A DNA stretch of 64,000 bases from Terriglobales bacterium (GCA_025934735.1 JAICWP010000004.1:124001-188000); one strand, 5' to 3'. Shown: positions 34,677 to 45,771, counted from the stretch's first letter. The notes: a model not told the origin generated them from the letters alone. Numbers and translations are program-made.

Positions 34677-36082
34677 AACTGGCGTGGACAATTCCGGCCT
34701 TGCTGTTGCCGGGAATACTGGCGATTGCCGCGGTCGGCCAACAAAGCGTGCCCATGACGTGCCCCCTGACTTTGGAAGCGGCGGTGGATTATGCTCTGTC
34801 GCACTACCCCGCGGTGCGTTCTGCGCTGGAGCGAAGAACGGCTGCGCAGGCCCGCATCGGGCTTGCGCGCACTGCCTATTTGCCAACCGCCAACGCGCTT
34901 TGGCAGGGCAACCGCGCTACCCGCAACAACATTTTCGGGCTGCTTCTGCCACAGTCCGTGGTGCCCTCCATCTCCGGTCCAGTGCTCACCTCCACATCGG
35001 ATCGGGGTACCTGGGGCAGCGCCGCCGGCCTGCTGCTGTCCTGGGAGCCGTTTGACTCCGGCTACCGTCGCGCAGAAGTGGATGTGGCCCGGGCGGATGA
35101 GCGGCTTGCTTCTGCCGGTGTGGATATCAATCGGCTGACCGTCGGAGCCGCGGCGGCAAATGCGTTTCTCGCCGTGGTTGCCGCTCAGCAACAAGCGCGG
35201 GCCGCTCAGGCGGATATGGACCGGCGACAAGTATTCAGCCGCGTCGTCCACACCTTGGTGAATAACCAGTTGCGACCGGGAGCGGATGCATCCCGTTCAG
35301 ACGCGGAGTTGGCGGCTGCCCGCATTTCCCTCATTCAGGCGCAGGTCAGCGAACGGGTGGCACGGGCTGAACTGGCGGATCTGCTGGGGATGCCCACGAC
35401 GGAGCTGGCTCTCGATATCGGTCCGCTGCTGCAGATTCCTTCAGGCGGCATGCCGGGGCGGACCGTTACTTCTAATCCCGTAGCCACCGCGCAAAATGCC
35501 CGCACACAAGAAGCGGCGGCCCAGGTGCGGGTCGCCGATCGATCCTATTATCCGCATTTCAACTTGCAGGGCTCCATCAGCGGCCGAGGCACCGGCGCAA
35601 ATCTCGATGGCAGTTTTGCCGGAGGGGCGACGGGACTCGATTTGCAGCGAGAGAATTGGGCAGCCGGCTTGACCGCGTCGTTTCCGGTGCTCGACATTTT
35701 CGCTACCCGGGAGCGCAAGCAGATCGCGAAAGCCGACCAGCGGGCTGAATCCGCACGTTACCAGCAGACGTTGCAGGACCTCTCGGCGCAGGTCGCCGAG
35801 GCACAAGCACGGCTCGAAGGCGCCGTGGCCATTGCCCAAGCCACGCCGGCGGAGTTGCAGTCGGCGCGCGACAGCGAATCGCAGGCTCGTGCCCGCTACC
35901 AGGCGGGCTTGGCCAATGTAGTGGAGGTAACAGAAGCACAAAGTCTGCTGGTGCGCGCGGAGAGCGATGATGCTGTCGCTAAGCTGAATGCCTGGCGCTC
36001 GCTGGCCGCTCTCGCCGTGGCGCAGGGCGATATCAACCCGTTTCTGGAAATCGTTCGATCCATGTCAAAGGGAGGCCATTAG
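34673..36082 (+). CDS. TolC-family outer membrane factor of the second RND pump
   Basis: A 469-residue outer membrane efflux protein. It has a signal peptide (about 1-22) and two TolC-type repeats (about 35-225 and 250-460; the first begins [17 protein letters not shown]). TTG at 34673 overlaps the chrB stop (TTGA) and is preceded by GGAGGCGAGC, so translation is coupled to chrB. It differs clearly from the cusC product at 676, having longer periplasmic hairpins and no metal-binding motif. Confidence 0.88.
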   Translation: MKLAWTIPALLLPGILAIAAVGQQSVPMTCPLTLEAAVDYALSHYPAVRSALERRTAAQARIGLARTAYLPTANALWQGNRATRNNIFGLLLPQSVVPSISGPVLTSTSDRGTWGSAAGLLLSWEPFDSGYRRAEVDVARADERLASAGVDINRLTVGAAAANAFLAVVAAQQQARAAQADMDRRQVFSRVVHTLVNNQLRPGADASRSDAELAAARISLIQAQVSERVARAELADLLGMPTTELALDIGPLLQIPSGGMPGRTVTSNPVATAQNARTQEAAAQVRVADRSYYPHFNLQGSISGRGTGANLDGSFAGGATGLDLQRENWAAGLTASFPVLDIFATRERKQIAKADQRAESARYQQTLQDLSAQVAEAQARLEGAVAIAQATPAELQSARDSESQARARYQAGLANVVEVTEAQSLLVRAESDDAVAKLNAWRSLAALAVAQGDINPFLEIVRSMSKGGH

Positions 36083-36083
36083 T

Positions 36084-39000
36084 ATGTGGCTCATCCGTGC
36101 CGCGCTACGCAGGCCGATCAGCGTCGTTGTCCTGGTGATTGCTGTAGCCCTGTGTTCCATACTTGCCATTTTGCGGATGCGAATGGACATCTTCCCTAAT
36201 CTGAATTTGCCGGTTATTTACGTCGCGCAGCCGTACGGAGGAATGAGCCCGGCACAGATGGAGGGTTATCTCACCTACTACTACGAATATCACTTCCTCT
36301 ACATCAATGGCATTCAAACGGTGGACTCGAAATCCATTCAGGGCGCGGCGCTGCTGAAGCTGACGTTTCATCCCGGTACCAACATGAGCGAGGCCCTGGC
36401 GCAGACGATTTCCTACGTGAATCGGGCCCACGCCTTCATGCCGTTTGGCACGGTTCCACCGTTCATTATTCGCTTCGACGCCGGCACCGTGCCGGTGGGG
36501 TACCTGGTATTTTCCAGCAAAACCCGGGATCTGGGACAGATTCAGGATTTGGCGCTGAACCGGGTGCGGCCGGTCTTCGCGACTTTGCCGGGGGTTTCCG
36601 CGCCACCTCCCTTCGGCGGCAACCAGCGGACCATCGTAATCAGCGTTGATCCTGAGCGGTTACGCGCCTACGGCATGTCGCCCCAGGAAGTTGTCAAAGC
36701 GGTCAGCACCGGTAACATCATCATGCCGGCGGGAGCGATGCAGATGGGCAGCCTGCAGCGCATGGTGCCGATGAACGACGTCGTCCGCAAGCCTTCGGAG
36801 CTGCTTGAGTTACCCATTCGGGCCGGCTCCGGCCCTACGGTTTTCATCCGCGATGTGGCCACCGTGCAGGACAGCACCGACATTCTGGCCGGCTACGCTC
36901 TGGTGAACGGGCGCCGCGCTGTGTACATCCCGGTGACCAAGCGGCCGGACGCTTCCACACTGACCGTGGTAAATGAAGTCAAAGCCAGCCTGCCTCGTTT
37001 TCGCTCGCTGATCCCCGAGGACATCAACGTCAGCTATGATTTCGATCAGTCAACGTATGTAAAGGCAGCTTTATCGTCAGTGACACGGGAAGGGCTGTTG
37101 GGCGCGCTGCTCACCGGCTTGATGGTGTTGTTGTTTGTGGGAGACTGGCGCAGTTCGGCCATCGTGGTGGTCACCATTCCCTTTGCCTTGCTCGCAGCCC
37201 TAGTGGCGCTTTGGGCAGCTGGCCAGACGATCAACATCATGACCCTGGGTGGGCTGGCTTTAGCGGTAGGCATTCTGGTGGATGAGGGCACCGTCGTAAT
37301 CGAGAACATTCACACCCACCTGGCGCAGGGCACGAGACGTGGGCGTGCCATTGTGGACGCCAGCCGGGAAGTAGCCGTGCCGCGCCTATTGGCCATGTTG
37401 TGCGTGCTCTCGGTGTTCGTGCCCTCGTTCTTCATGACCGGTGTGGCACATGCCCTGTTCGTACCGCTGGCGTTGGCCGTAGGCTTCGCCATGGCCGCTT
37501 CATATCTGCTATCCAGCTCGCTGGTGCCGCTGATATCTACCTGGATTTTCCGGGAACCGGAGCACCGAGCCGCCGAGACGGGTAGGTTCGAGCGCTTTCG
37601 GGAGAGATATGAGCACGTGTTGCGGCGCCTGCTGCCCCGGCGCCGGGCGTTGATGACCGGCTACTTTGTGGCAGCAATCTTGATCATTGTGTTTTTGGGT
37701 CCGGTGATGGGCAGAGAGTTATTTCCTGCCTCCGGAGCCGACCAGTTTCAATTCCGTTTCCAGGCTCCAACTGGTACTCGTGTCGTGGATACGGAACGCA
37801 TGGCTCGCGAGGTACTGGACCATATCGCGCGGGTCGCAGGACCCGGTAACGTGCAGATCACGCTCGGCTATGTTGGGGCTCAGGCCTCCAGCTATCCCAT
37901 TAATACAGTTTTCCTGTGGACGAGCGGACCCCAGGAAGCGGCCATGCGTGTGGCCCTGCGCCCAGGAGCACACATTGACATGGACCGCCTGAAAGAGCGG
38001 CTGCGCCAGGAACTGCCCAGGCAATTCCCAGGTTCTGATTTCTCCTTTCAGGCCGGCGACATCGTCAGCCAGATTATGAACTTTGGCTCGCCCACGCCGG
38101 TTGAGGTAGCGATCCGCGGCCCCAATCTGGCGCAGAACCGCGCATTTGCCGATAAAGTGCGGCAGGAGCTAAGCCGTATCTCTTCCCTGCGCGACTTGCA
38201 ATTTGAGCAGCCGCTCGACTATCCCAGCGTGGACGTCAACGTGGACCGGGAGCTCGCCGGCCAAATGGGGGTAACCGTCGAGCAGGTCGGACGATCCCTG
38301 GTGGCCGCCACCTCCTCCAGCCGTTTCGTTACCCCCAACTACTGGCGCGACCCTAATTCCGGCATTGGATATCAGGTGCAGGTCGAAATTCCCCAACCGC
38401 GCATGATTACCCTGCAGGATGTGGAGCGCGTGCCGGTCTCGACCGACGGCAGCGTCCATCCCATGCTCGGCGATGTGGCTTCCGTGAACACGGGAACGGT
38501 GGTGGGGGAATACGACCGGGAAAACGGACAGCGCATGCTCACCTTGTCCGCCAATGTGCAAGGAGAGGACCTGGGCCGGGTCGCCGCGCACATCCAGAAA
38601 GCCATTCAGCGCGCGGGTACGCCGCCGCGCGGTGTCACCGTCAGCATCGGCGGGCAGGTGGCGCCCATGCAGCAGACCTTGGAGAACCTGGGCATCGGCT
38701 TGGGCTTGGCCGTTGTGGTTATATTCCTGCTGCTGGCGGCGAATTTCGAGTCAATGCGGCTATCACTGGTCGTGATCTCAAGCGTGCCCGCGGTGATATG
38801 CGGCGTCATTTTCGCCCTGCTGATCACGGGCACAACCTTGAACGTTCAGTCGTTCATGGGCGCGATCATGGCCATTGGTGTGGCGGTGGCCAACGCGATT
38901 CTGCTGGTCACGTTTGCCGAACACAACCGGCGCGCGGGAATGCCGGCGGAGGAAGCAGCCGTGGTGAGCGCCCGCGCCCGCATTCGCCCGGTGCTAATGA

Positions 39001-39242
39001 CCAGCATGGCCATGATCGCCGGCATGATTCCCATGGCCCTCGCTTTAGGCAGCGGAGCGGAGGAGACGGCGCCGCTGGGACGCGCTGTGGTTGGCGGCTT
39101 GCTGTTTGCCACGTTGGCTACACTGGTAATCCTGCCATCCGTATTTGCCTCCGTGCAGGGCGGGGCGAGCACGGCTTCGGTATCGCTTGATCCCGACGAT
39201 CCCGCCAGCCGTTACGCCGAAGGAACGGAGGGCAGAGCGTGA
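36084..39242 (+). CDS. RND efflux permease (HAE1/hydrophobe-type)
   Basis: A 1052-residue inner-membrane pump with 12 helices. ATG at 36084 is chosen over an in-frame start at 35988 because GGGAGG precedes it and the protein then opens correctly with [21 protein letters not shown]4 carries [20 protein letters not shown], the proton-relay Asp motif of the AcrB/MdtB-like branch rather than the CusA form. The second half holds [20 protein letters not shown]. Substrate is not fixed by sequence; coupling to chrB is suggestive. The stop overlaps the adaptor start (GTGA). Confidence 0.92.
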   Translation: MWLIRAALRRPISVVVLVIAVALCSILAILRMRMDIFPNLNLPVIYVAQPYGGMSPAQMEGYLTYYYEYHFLYINGIQTVDSKSIQGAALLKLTFHPGTNMSEALAQTISYVNRAHAFMPFGTVPPFIIRFDAGTVPVGYLVFSSKTRDLGQIQDLALNRVRPVFATLPGVSAPPPFGGNQRTIVISVDPERLRAYGMSPQEVVKAVSTGNIIMPAGAMQMGSLQRMVPMNDVVRKPSELLELPIRAGSGPTVFIRDVATVQDSTDILAGYALVNGRRAVYIPVTKRPDASTLTVVNEVKASLPRFRSLIPEDINVSYDFDQSTYVKAALSSVTREGLLGALLTGLMVLLFVGDWRSSAIVVVTIPFALLAALVALWAAGQTINIMTLGGLALAVGILVDEGTVVIENIHTHLAQGTRRGRAIVDASREVAVPRLLAMLCVLSVFVPSFFMTGVAHALFVPLALAVGFAMAASYLLSSSLVPLISTWIFREPEHRAAETGRFERFRERYEHVLRRLLPRRRALMTGYFVAAILIIVFLGPVMGRELFPASGADQFQFRFQAPTGTRVVDTERMAREVLDHIARVAGPGNVQITLGYVGAQASSYPINTVFLWTSGPQEAAMRVALRPGAHIDMDRLKERLRQELPRQFPGSDFSFQAGDIVSQIMNFGSPTPVEVAIRGPNLAQNRAFADKVRQELSRISSLRDLQFEQPLDYPSVDVNVDRELAGQMGVTVEQVGRSLVAATSSSRFVTPNYWRDPNSGIGYQVQVEIPQPRMITLQDVERVPVSTDGSVHPMLGDVASVNTGTVVGEYDRENGQRMLTLSANVQGEDLGRVAAHIQKAIQRAGTPPRGVTVSIGGQVAPMQQTLENLGIGLGLAVVVIFLLLAANFESMRLSLVVISSVPAVICGVIFALLITGTTLNVQSFMGAIMAIGVAVANAILLVTFAEHNRRAGMPAEEAAVVSARARIRPVLMTSMAMIAGMIPMALALGSGAEETAPLGRAVVGGLLFATLATLVILPSVFASVQGGASTASVSLDPDDPASRYAEGTEGRA

Positions 39243-40405
39243 GGCTTTCCCGTTTAATTATTCTTCTGAGTTGTACCTGCGCCCTGGTGGGGTGTAACTC
39301 ATCGCAACCCTCGACCGCCTCGGCGGCAACCCAGGCCGGTCCAGCTACGGTTGAGGTTACGCGCGTGGTTGCCAAGAAGCTGGACCTCACCGTCAATCTG
39401 CCGGGCGAACTTCAACCTTACGAAGTGGTCGCCATCTACCCCAAGGTCGTGGGATTCGTGCAATGGATCGGCGTGGACCGAGGCTCGCATGTGCGCTCCG
39501 GACAACTGATTGCCCGATTGGTGGCGCCGGAACTGGTTTCCCAACGCGCTGAGGCGCAGTCCAAGGCCGAGAGCGTGCAATCGCAACTGGCGGCCGGACA
39601 GGCTAAGCTGGCAGGCGACGAAGGCACTTACGCCAAGCTTGAGGCGGCAGCACGTACCCCCGGAGTAGTCGCCGGCAACGACCTACTGCTGGCGCAAAAA
39701 GCCGTGGAGGCCGACCAGGCGCAAGTTAAAGCTCTCTCTGGCAATGTGGAAGCCGCTCGAGAAGCCCTGCGTGGTGTATCTGAAACCGAGCAGTACCTGC
39801 GCATCACCGCCCCCTTCAACGGCGTAATCACCGAACGCAACATCCATCCCGGAGCGCTGGTGGGCCCAAACCAGTCTCTCCCCATGCTGCGAGTGGAAAC
39901 CCTGCGACACCTGCGGCTGATCGTGCCAGTACCGGAGACCTACATTGCTGCCGTTGCTGAGGGCGGCGAAGTCGAATTTACGATTCCGGCATTTCCGCGA
40001 CAGAAGTTCAGGGGCAGAATCGCAAGGATTTCGCACGCCGTGGACGCCAAGACTCGCACCATGCCGGTGGAACTCGATGTCAACAACCGCGGTGGCAAAC
40101 TCACGCCTGGCAGTTTCTCGGAAGTGATGTGGCCGGTGCGCCGCCCGGGAGCCAGCCTGTTAATACCAAGTTCGGCCATCAGCACTAATCTGGAGCGCAC
40201 GTTCGTAGTCCGCGTGCGCGATGGCAAAGCCGAGTGGGTGGACGTGAAGCCAGGCGTCAGCAGTGGCAGCAACACGGAAGTTTTTGGCGATCTTCAGGCC
40301 GGCGACCAGATCGCCGTGCGTGGCAGTGATGAACTGGCGCCGGGCACGCAGGTAAAGGCACAACCAGCGGGAAGCGTGACTCCGGAGGGCTCGCATAAGC
40401 CGTGA
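39239..40405 (+). CDS. RND periplasmic adaptor lipoprotein
   Basis: A 388-residue membrane-fusion protein. The signal peptide ends in a lipobox (ALVGC, Cys about 20), so it is membrane-tethered by lipid. The barrel-sandwich and hairpin region follows ([21 protein letters not shown], about 59-80, and [20 protein letters not shown] in two pieces), then the beta barrel and membrane-proximal domain to about 375. GTG at 39239 overlaps the permease stop. It lacks the heavy-metal module present in CusB. Confidence 0.9.
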   Translation: MRLSRLIILLSCTCALVGCNSSQPSTASAATQAGPATVEVTRVVAKKLDLTVNLPGELQPYEVVAIYPKVVGFVQWIGVDRGSHVRSGQLIARLVAPELVSQRAEAQSKAESVQSQLAAGQAKLAGDEGTYAKLEAAARTPGVVAGNDLLLAQKAVEADQAQVKALSGNVEAAREALRGVSETEQYLRITAPFNGVITERNIHPGALVGPNQSLPMLRVETLRHLRLIVPVPETYIAAVAEGGEVEFTIPAFPRQKFRGRIARISHAVDAKTRTMPVELDVNNRGGKLTPGSFSEVMWPVRRPGASLLIPSSAISTNLERTFVVRVRDGKAEWVDVKPGVSSGSNTEVFGDLQAGDQIAVRGSDELAPGTQVKAQPAGSVTPEGSHKP

Positions 40406-40481
40406 TAGCTACCACCAGCGCCGAGGAGCAGCAAGCCGCCAAAAGCGCGTGTTTCGTCCCTGATTAGAAACCACCTCAATT

Positions 40482-41135
40482 TCACAGCCCTCCGTTGCCC
40501 ACTGCATCGGTTCGAATCCTTCCCTGCCAGCGCGTCCAGATGAACACTACGATCCCGATAAGAATGACGGCCAGGATCACCGCGTCAAAGCGGTGGAACC
40601 AGATGCGCAGCCGAGGATCGGTCTCCCACCGCTGGCCCAGTTTCATGCCGACGTAAGCCAATCCCAGACACCAGGGCCAGGAGCCGATAAAGGTATAGAA
40701 ATGGAACTTCGCCTGGTTCATGCGGGCCACGCCCGCGGGCAGCGCGATGAAGGTGCGCACTACCGGCAGCAGCCGGCTGACGAACACGGTGACGTTGCCG
40801 TAGCGGCCAAAAAAGCGGTCCGCCCAATCCAGTTCGTGGCGGCTGAGCAGGATGTAGGAGCCGTATTTCTCCACCAGCGGACGCCCGCCGTAATACCCGA
40901 CCGCGTAGGCCACAGCCGATCCCAGGTTGCAGCCCAGAGCGCCCACTGTCGCCACCCACAACAGCTTGAAGCGGCCCATGTACACCAGGTAGCCGGAGAA
41001 CGGCATAATGATTTCCGAGGGCAGTGGAATGCAGGCCGACTCGATGGCCATCAGCACGGCAATGCCGAGATATCCCCCGGCAGAAATGACAGAAATAATG
41101 AAGGCGCTCAGCGCCGCGATGATTTTGGCAGTCAT
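40482..41135 (-). CDS. DedA-family membrane protein
   Basis: A 217-residue inner-membrane protein with five to six hydrophobic segments. The family block is visible: ESACIPLPSEIIMPFSGYLV early, then GALGCNLGSAVAYAVGYYGG, and FISRLLPVVRTFIALPAGVARM-like sequence (VSRLLPVVRTFIALPAG) after. DedA proteins are proton-dependent phospholipid (C55-P or PE) flippases or are needed for membrane homeostasis; the exact substrate is not clear here. Confidence 0.92.
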   Translation of the reverse strand: MTAKIIAALSAFIISVISAGGYLGIAVLMAIESACIPLPSEIIMPFSGYLVYMGRFKLLWVATVGALGCNLGSAVAYAVGYYGGRPLVEKYGSYILLSRHELDWADRFFGRYGNVTVFVSRLLPVVRTFIALPAGVARMNQAKFHFYTFIGSWPWCLGLAYVGMKLGQRWETDPRLRIWFHRFDAVILAVILIGIVVFIWTRWQGRIRTDAVGNGGL

Positions 41136-41306
41136 GGTTAGAAGGGCAGGACCACAGATTCAGCCGTTCGTGCGAGGAATTAGACGAACTCGATTATACG
41201 GTGTAGGTGAACGCCGGTCGACGGTGGTGCCGGGCCCAAGGCAATCAGGTCCGGCTTCTCGGTCCTATAACCAACTTGGATTTGCGGTTGACTCCCGATT
41301 CCCGCT

Positions 41307-41531
41307 CTAAAACTGGCCTTCCTGGGTAAAGGTGTAACCGGGAAGGCTCTGCCCCTGCGGGCTACGTAGCACTTTGACCCGAATGGTATCGGTGGTAGTA
41401 GCACCGGAATCGGCTTGGCGCAGCATGGCGAACTGGGCAAAAACCTCGTTATAGAGCTTAGTCACCAGATAATTCTGGCCACTTTGGTCGTTACGCCACA
41501 CTTGCCCGAGCTGGATGATTTTGACTGCCAT
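41307..41531 (-). CDS. Small unknown protein
   Basis: A 74-residue protein starting MAVKIIQLGQVWRNDQSGQ. ATG at 41531 has GGGGAG upstream; an in-frame extension to 41582 has no support. The composition is soluble, beta-like (YLVTKLYNEVF, then TIRVKVLRS, YTFTQEGQF). No family recognised. It is transcribed away from the HemQ-like gene. Confidence 0.65.
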   Translation of the reverse strand: MAVKIIQLGQVWRNDQSGQNYLVTKLYNEVFAQFAMLRQADSGATTTDTIRVKVLRSPQGQSLPGYTFTQEGQF

Positions 41532-41704
41532 TGGTCGCATCTCCCCAAGCCAAGAGTAGCCAGCGTCAAGTAGCAGAGTCAATGACGCGGGGGGTTACGA
41601 AAGTCAGTTGCCGGTACCGTGGTGGAGTCACCAGCATCCCACCCAAATCCCGCTTCGTCCGTCCACGCGGCGAGCCGCGATTTCCCGTTCCCGGCGGCCC
41701 GTTT

Positions 41705-41710
41705 TACAAT
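41705..41710 (+). promoter_or_regulatory. -10-like element, probable leaderless start of the HemQ-like gene
   Basis: TACAAT is followed by 8 nt (ACAAGCCC) and ATG at 41719. It supports that ATG over the longer frame from 41608. Confidence 0.4.
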
Positions 41711-41718
41711 ACAAGCCC

Positions 41719-42459
41719 ATGCCCCCGGTCACGCGCACCGAATCCGAAAGCAATTCGCCCTACAACCAGGAACTGCGCCGCCAGCTAATCAGCTTTTCGT
41801 TTTACAAGGTCATGCCGGAATGGCGGCGACTACCGCGCGCGGAGCGCGACGACCACCGCCGCGAAGCCGCGGAGGTCTTCCGCCGCTGGTCGAACTACAG
41901 CGAACTGCGCCTGATTACCTACTCCACGGTCGGCCTGCGTTCCGACTCCGACTTGGCGCTGTGGCGCATCTGTTACTCCCTGGAGTGCCTGCAGACCATG
42001 ACCTCCGAGCTGCTGTCCACCCGCCTGGGCGGCTACTTGCAGACTTCCTATTCCTACCTCTCCATGACCAAGCGTTCCCAGTATCAGATCGGGCCGGAGC
42101 ACGAGAGCTACGACCTGCGCGGCACCATCAAGCCAGGCACGTTCAAGTACCTGTTCCTGTTTCCCATGGAGAAAACCAAGGCCTGGTACGCGCTGCCCTT
42201 CGAGGAGCGGCAACGCATGGTGCACGATTTCATCCGCATCATGGACGACTTCCCCCGCGTCCGCCTGAACGTGATGTACTCCTTCGGGCTCGACGACCAG
42301 GACTTTATTGTGGCGATAGGCAGCGATTATCCCGAGGACGTTCTGGATATGGTGCAGCAGATGCGCGAAGCTGAATCCACCGGCTACAACCAGCGCGACA
42401 CGCCGGTGTTCACCTGCCAGCGCACCACCATCGAAGAGATGCTGGAGCGTCTGGGCTGA
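41719..42459 (+). CDS. Chlorite dismutase-family heme protein (HemQ/coproheme decarboxylase-like)
   Basis: A 246-residue protein of the Cld superfamily. Blocks that fit are FYKVMPEWRRLPRAERD, YSTVGLRSDSDLALWRI, KYLFLFPMEKTKAWYALPFE and ERQRMVHDFIRIMDDFP with the probable proximal heme His. In this branch the typical job is coproheme decarboxylation, the last step of coproporphyrin-dependent heme synthesis; I see no hemG or hemH nearby to confirm. The start is ATG at 41719, giving the family's usual length. It overlaps nth by one base. Confidence 0.87.
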   Translation: MPPVTRTESESNSPYNQELRRQLISFSFYKVMPEWRRLPRAERDDHRREAAEVFRRWSNYSELRLITYSTVGLRSDSDLALWRICYSLECLQTMTSELLSTRLGGYLQTSYSYLSMTKRSQYQIGPEHESYDLRGTIKPGTFKYLFLFPMEKTKAWYALPFEERQRMVHDFIRIMDDFPRVRLNVMYSFGLDDQDFIVAIGSDYPEDVLDMVQQMREAESTGYNQRDTPVFTCQRTTIEEMLERLG

Positions 42460-43313
42460 TGGTGCGCGGCATCACTCCCCGACAGCCGGCCAAGAGCGGC
42501 CGCCACGAAGGACGCGCCACCGCCGCCCGCGCCGCCCAGTCCAGGGGCACGTCCCGGCAGCTGCGGGAAGGCGCGCGCAAACCCACAGCTCCCTTCCCGA
42601 AATCGGCAGCCAAAGCCGTGGGAGCGCCCAAGGGATACCAGCCAACTTCGCCACAGCGAGTCAGCGAAATGCTGAAGCGCCTGGACCAGACCTACCCTGG
42701 CGCCACCTGCGCGCTGCATCATGGCAATGCCTGGGAGCTGTTGGTGGCAACCATTCTTTCGGCGCAATGCACCGATGTGCGCGTCAACATGGTCACGCCG
42801 GAGCTATTCCGCAAGTACCCCACGCCCCAAGCCTTTGCCGCGCTCAGGCCGGAACAACTGGAGCCCGATATCCGCTCCACCGGCTTCTTCCGCAACAAGT
42901 CAAAATCCCTGGTGGGCGCGGCAAGAAAGCTCGTAGATGAGTTCGACAGCCAGGTGCCCGAGGACATGGAAAAGCTGCTCTCCTTGCCGGGCGTGGCGCG
43001 CAAGACCGCCAACGTGGTGCTGGGAACGTGGTTTGGAAAAGCCGATGGCGTGGTGGTGGACACGCACGTGCACCGCGTCAGCCGCCGGCTGGAGCTCACC
43101 ACCAACACCGACCCGCAGAAGATTGAGCAGGACCTGATGCGCCTGATCCCTCGCGAGAAGTGGATTATCTTTTCCCACCAGGTCATCTGGCATGGGCGCA
43201 AGCTGTGCATCGCGCGCCGTCCTAAGTGCGCCGAGTGTCCCCTGGAAACTCTGTGTCATGCCGCCGACAAAACCTGGAGCACGGTGGAAATCCACAAGTC
43301 GGCTAAACCGTAG
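42459..43313 (+). CDS. nth: Endonuclease III
   Basis: A 284-residue base-excision-repair glycosylase/AP lyase for oxidised pyrimidines. The helix-hairpin-helix LPGVARKTANVVLG carries the catalytic Lys; the catalytic Asp is in VVDTHVHRVSRRL. The 4Fe-4S loop at about 250-266 reads C-x6-C-x2-C-x5-C (CIARRPKCAECPLETLC). A basic, Pro/Ser-rich N-terminal extension of about 65 residues is extra compared with E. coli Nth. The start overlaps the HemQ-like stop by one base. Confidence 0.94.
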   Translation: MVRGITPRQPAKSGRHEGRATAARAAQSRGTSRQLREGARKPTAPFPKSAAKAVGAPKGYQPTSPQRVSEMLKRLDQTYPGATCALHHGNAWELLVATILSAQCTDVRVNMVTPELFRKYPTPQAFAALRPEQLEPDIRSTGFFRNKSKSLVGAARKLVDEFDSQVPEDMEKLLSLPGVARKTANVVLGTWFGKADGVVVDTHVHRVSRRLELTTNTDPQKIEQDLMRLIPREKWIIFSHQVIWHGRKLCIARRPKCAECPLETLCHAADKTWSTVEIHKSAKP

Positions 43314-43388
43314 CGGCCGGTAATGAGAGGAGCTTCTGCAGCGCCGGCCTCTCGCCCTCGCTGTAGCCCCGTTTCGACTACCCAACCT

Positions 43389-43643
43389 CTATAGGCTGTC
43401 AGCTTTCCGGTTTGGCGCCGGAATGGGTGGCTCTCCCAACAGGATGGCAGGAGCGCACTGCAGTGCCTTGGGCGCCGGCGGAGCAAACATCTGCCCGGAG
43501 CGCGGGTGCGTGGATGTAGGCCAGGGATTCTCCTGGTTCCAGGCCAGGTAAGTCAGAAAACCCACCAGCATCAGGCTGGCCAGCAAGAGCAGGATGATGA
43601 AGATGCCGGCAATGCCGAAATTCTTTGCGCTCAGGTCAGGCAT
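43389..43643 (-). CDS. Small single-pass membrane protein
   Basis: An 84-residue product with one strong transmembrane helix (about 10-33, IAGIFIILLLLASLMLVGFL). A Pro-rich extracytoplasmic or cytoplasmic tail follows. No clear Shine-Dalgarno before ATG at 43643, and family is not recognised. The hydrophobic helix and codon use support it moderately. Confidence 0.5.
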   Translation of the reverse strand: MPDLSAKNFGIAGIFIILLLLASLMLVGFLTYLAWNQENPWPTSTHPRSGQMFAPPAPKALQCAPAILLGEPPIPAPNRKADSL

Positions 43644-43703
43644 ATCTGTTCATGCGATGCCTGACCTCAAGCTGCAGATGGCCCATTCCAGCAGCAGCCC
43701 GGG

Positions 43704-45110
43704 TTAGCGGTTCGCCGGTTCACTTACCGGCAGCTCGGCCCGCCGGCGGATGTCTTCCAATGTCTGTTCGCGCCGGATCTCGCCATTCAGGAACACGGTC
43801 TGCAGCAGCCCGCCCGGCACGCTCTTCCCCGCCTCGATGGTAATGGTCTTGAAGTGATGGTCGCGGCGCACCAGCGCCAAGCGCCCGCGTTTCTGGCCTT
43901 TGCCGCGGTCTGTGACCGGCTCCTTGTACACTTCGCGGTCCTCGCCGGAAATAGTCACTTCGGAGCACTTGAAGGCGAACTTCTGCGTGTCCCGGTTGAG
44001 CTGCTGCAGCAGCGCCCCTCCCATGCCGAACGCGATATTGTCCGCCGCCCAGCCCGCGCGCGTGGCCGCCGTGAGCACATCCTGGATGGTCCAGTAGTTC
44101 ACCCCATCGCCCTGGATGATGCGCACCTTGGGATTGAGCACCTTGTACCCCTTGGCGTTGGTTTCAAAGCCGAACTTGCGCCCCAGGATCTCCAGCACGC
44201 TCACCACGATGGTTTTGGGATCCCCTGAATCTGGCCGAATCACCAGCACCCCATCCCGGCTCAGCACCTGGCTGCGCAGTTCCTCACCCCATATGTGCTC
44301 GCAGGCGTTGAACACATCGTAAGAATCGCTAACGCAGGCCAGCGTCCCCTGTGGGAACTGCTGCAGCATGTTGGCGTAGGCATCACGCTCGTGCTCCCGG
44401 CCCCAGGCGGTTATGGTGGAATGTTCCGCCGCGGGAACGCTGAACCCAGGCATGCCCTTTACTCCGTAGTATTCCTGGAGCAGGCGAATGCCCGCCACCG
44501 TGTCTGTACCCTGGAAGTTCACCAGGTGGGCGGCTGCGCCTACCGCCGCGGTTTCCTCGCTGGAAACGCCGCGGTAGCCGAAATCGTGCAGCTTGAATCC
44601 GATGAGCGTGGGATCGCCTGTTCTCTCCAGGTGGGACAAGAATACCTTTTTGATCTCGCGCGAAAGCGTGGCCACGGTAATCGGGTACCACACCTTCAGC
44701 AGCAGGGTTTCCAGGTAGTTGGTGAGCCAGGGAAAGCGCGGATCGGTGTTCTCCACCGTCATCATCACGTTGGAGACAGGCACCACCGTACCCTCGGGCA
44801 CCGCCTTGATCTCCAGCGGCAACTTCCCTTCCCAGCTTCGGTGCAGTTCCAGCCAGCCCTCACGGTTGAAATACCCTTCAAAGCCGAAGTGTTGGCGGCA
44901 GAACTGGTCCGCTTCCTCCACGTCCTCCACGGTGAAAACCGACCCCGCCACGTAGCGCTTCAGGTAGTACTGCAGCCCGAAGAAAACCAGGTCCTCGAAC
45001 ATGCCGCCCCGCGACTCGATGTAGCTGTAAACCTTCTGCGTGCCCGGCGGATACTGCCGCCAGTGGGTGAATTTGTAGCTGTCGGTCATCAGGACCAGGT
45101 TTTGTCGCAT
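43704..45110 (-). CDS. nadV: Nicotinamide phosphoribosyltransferase (NAMPT)
   Basis: A 468-residue enzyme converting nicotinamide and PRPP to NMN. It matches the NAMPT subclass rather than NAPRTase: DSYKFTHWRQYPPGTQKVYS at the N-terminus, KLHDFGYRGVSSEETAAVGA, AHLVNFQGTDTVAGI, SVPAAEHSTITAWGREHE and NIAFGMGGALLQQLNRD. ATG at 45110 has GGAGAG upstream; a GTG at 45128 is less likely. GATAAT lies upstream as a possible -10. With nadE and nadK in the same window it gives a salvage entry to NAD, though the three are not an operon. Confidence 0.95.
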   Translation of the reverse strand: MRQNLVLMTDSYKFTHWRQYPPGTQKVYSYIESRGGMFEDLVFFGLQYYLKRYVAGSVFTVEDVEEADQFCRQHFGFEGYFNREGWLELHRSWEGKLPLEIKAVPEGTVVPVSNVMMTVENTDPRFPWLTNYLETLLLKVWYPITVATLSREIKKVFLSHLERTGDPTLIGFKLHDFGYRGVSSEETAAVGAAAHLVNFQGTDTVAGIRLLQEYYGVKGMPGFSVPAAEHSTITAWGREHERDAYANMLQQFPQGTLACVSDSYDVFNACEHIWGEELRSQVLSRDGVLVIRPDSGDPKTIVVSVLEILGRKFGFETNAKGYKVLNPKVRIIQGDGVNYWTIQDVLTAATRAGWAADNIAFGMGGALLQQLNRDTQKFAFKCSEVTISGEDREVYKEPVTDRGKGQKRGRLALVRRDHHFKTITIEAGKSVPGGLLQTVFLNGEIRREQTLEDIRRRAELPVSEPANR

Positions 45111-45262
45111 CTTTGCGGAACTCTCCACCCGTAATTATCGTGCCTACCACGCACCCCGCACAACTTTCGACGTGAGTGTACGCTTTCGCACCGATTATCT
45201 ATCGGAAACACGAACGGTCGTAACTTGGGCCGCTCGCTCACGCCGCCTTAGTATGAAGGGCG

Positions 45263-45652
45263 ATGAGGGCGAAGCAATGGGGCTTTCTCGTTCTAGGTGT
45301 CTTGGTTATGTTGTCTCTCTGGTCGTTGTACCTCCGTGGAACACGTCAACTTTGCAACGGCTATCGGCTCGCGTGGATGAACGGCGCGGAGGCTGTTATA
45401 GCAGACCCAGGTAACAATGTAGTCACAAGTGGAACGGTGACTCGATACTCGACAAAGTGCCCCTTCATAACCGGCTACACAAGCAAGCAGGGGTTTCCCC
45501 CGGATACAGATCCTACGGAAGGTTTTTTCCTGATCAACACGGACACCGGATTTCAACAGCTGGGCTTGACCGAATCTGAGTGGCACAAGGAATTACTGGG
45601 GATGCACTGGGACACACCCACCATGCACGAAACACACCCGACTTCACATTAA
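45263..45652 (+). CDS. Membrane-anchored unknown protein
   Basis: A 129-residue product with an N-terminal hydrophobic segment (about 7-24) and a soluble extracytoplasmic part containing two Cys (RQLCNGYR and STKCPFITGY), which may form a disulfide. No family recognised. AAGGG sits very close to the ATG. Composition is slightly less GC-rich than the neighbours. Confidence 0.55.
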   Translation: MRAKQWGFLVLGVLVMLSLWSLYLRGTRQLCNGYRLAWMNGAEAVIADPGNNVVTSGTVTRYSTKCPFITGYTSKQGFPPDTDPTEGFFLINTDTGFQQLGLTESEWHKELLGMHWDTPTMHETHPTSH

Positions 45653-45758
45653 GAGGTGAAACCTGGTCGATTCCGTGTGCCCCACATTGGCCCGCACGCG
45701 TCTAACGCTCGCGTCATGACCACGTTGGGCGCGGGCAAATGTGGCGGTTTCCCTCGTA

Positions 45759-45764
45759 TATAAT
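45759..45764 (+). promoter_or_regulatory. -10 element, probable leaderless start of the M20 hydrolase
   Basis: A perfect TATAAT is followed by 7 nt (CCGCGGC) and GTG at 45772. This places transcription start at or next to the start codon. A clear -35 was not found. Confidence 0.5.
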
Positions 45765-45771
45765 CCGCGGC

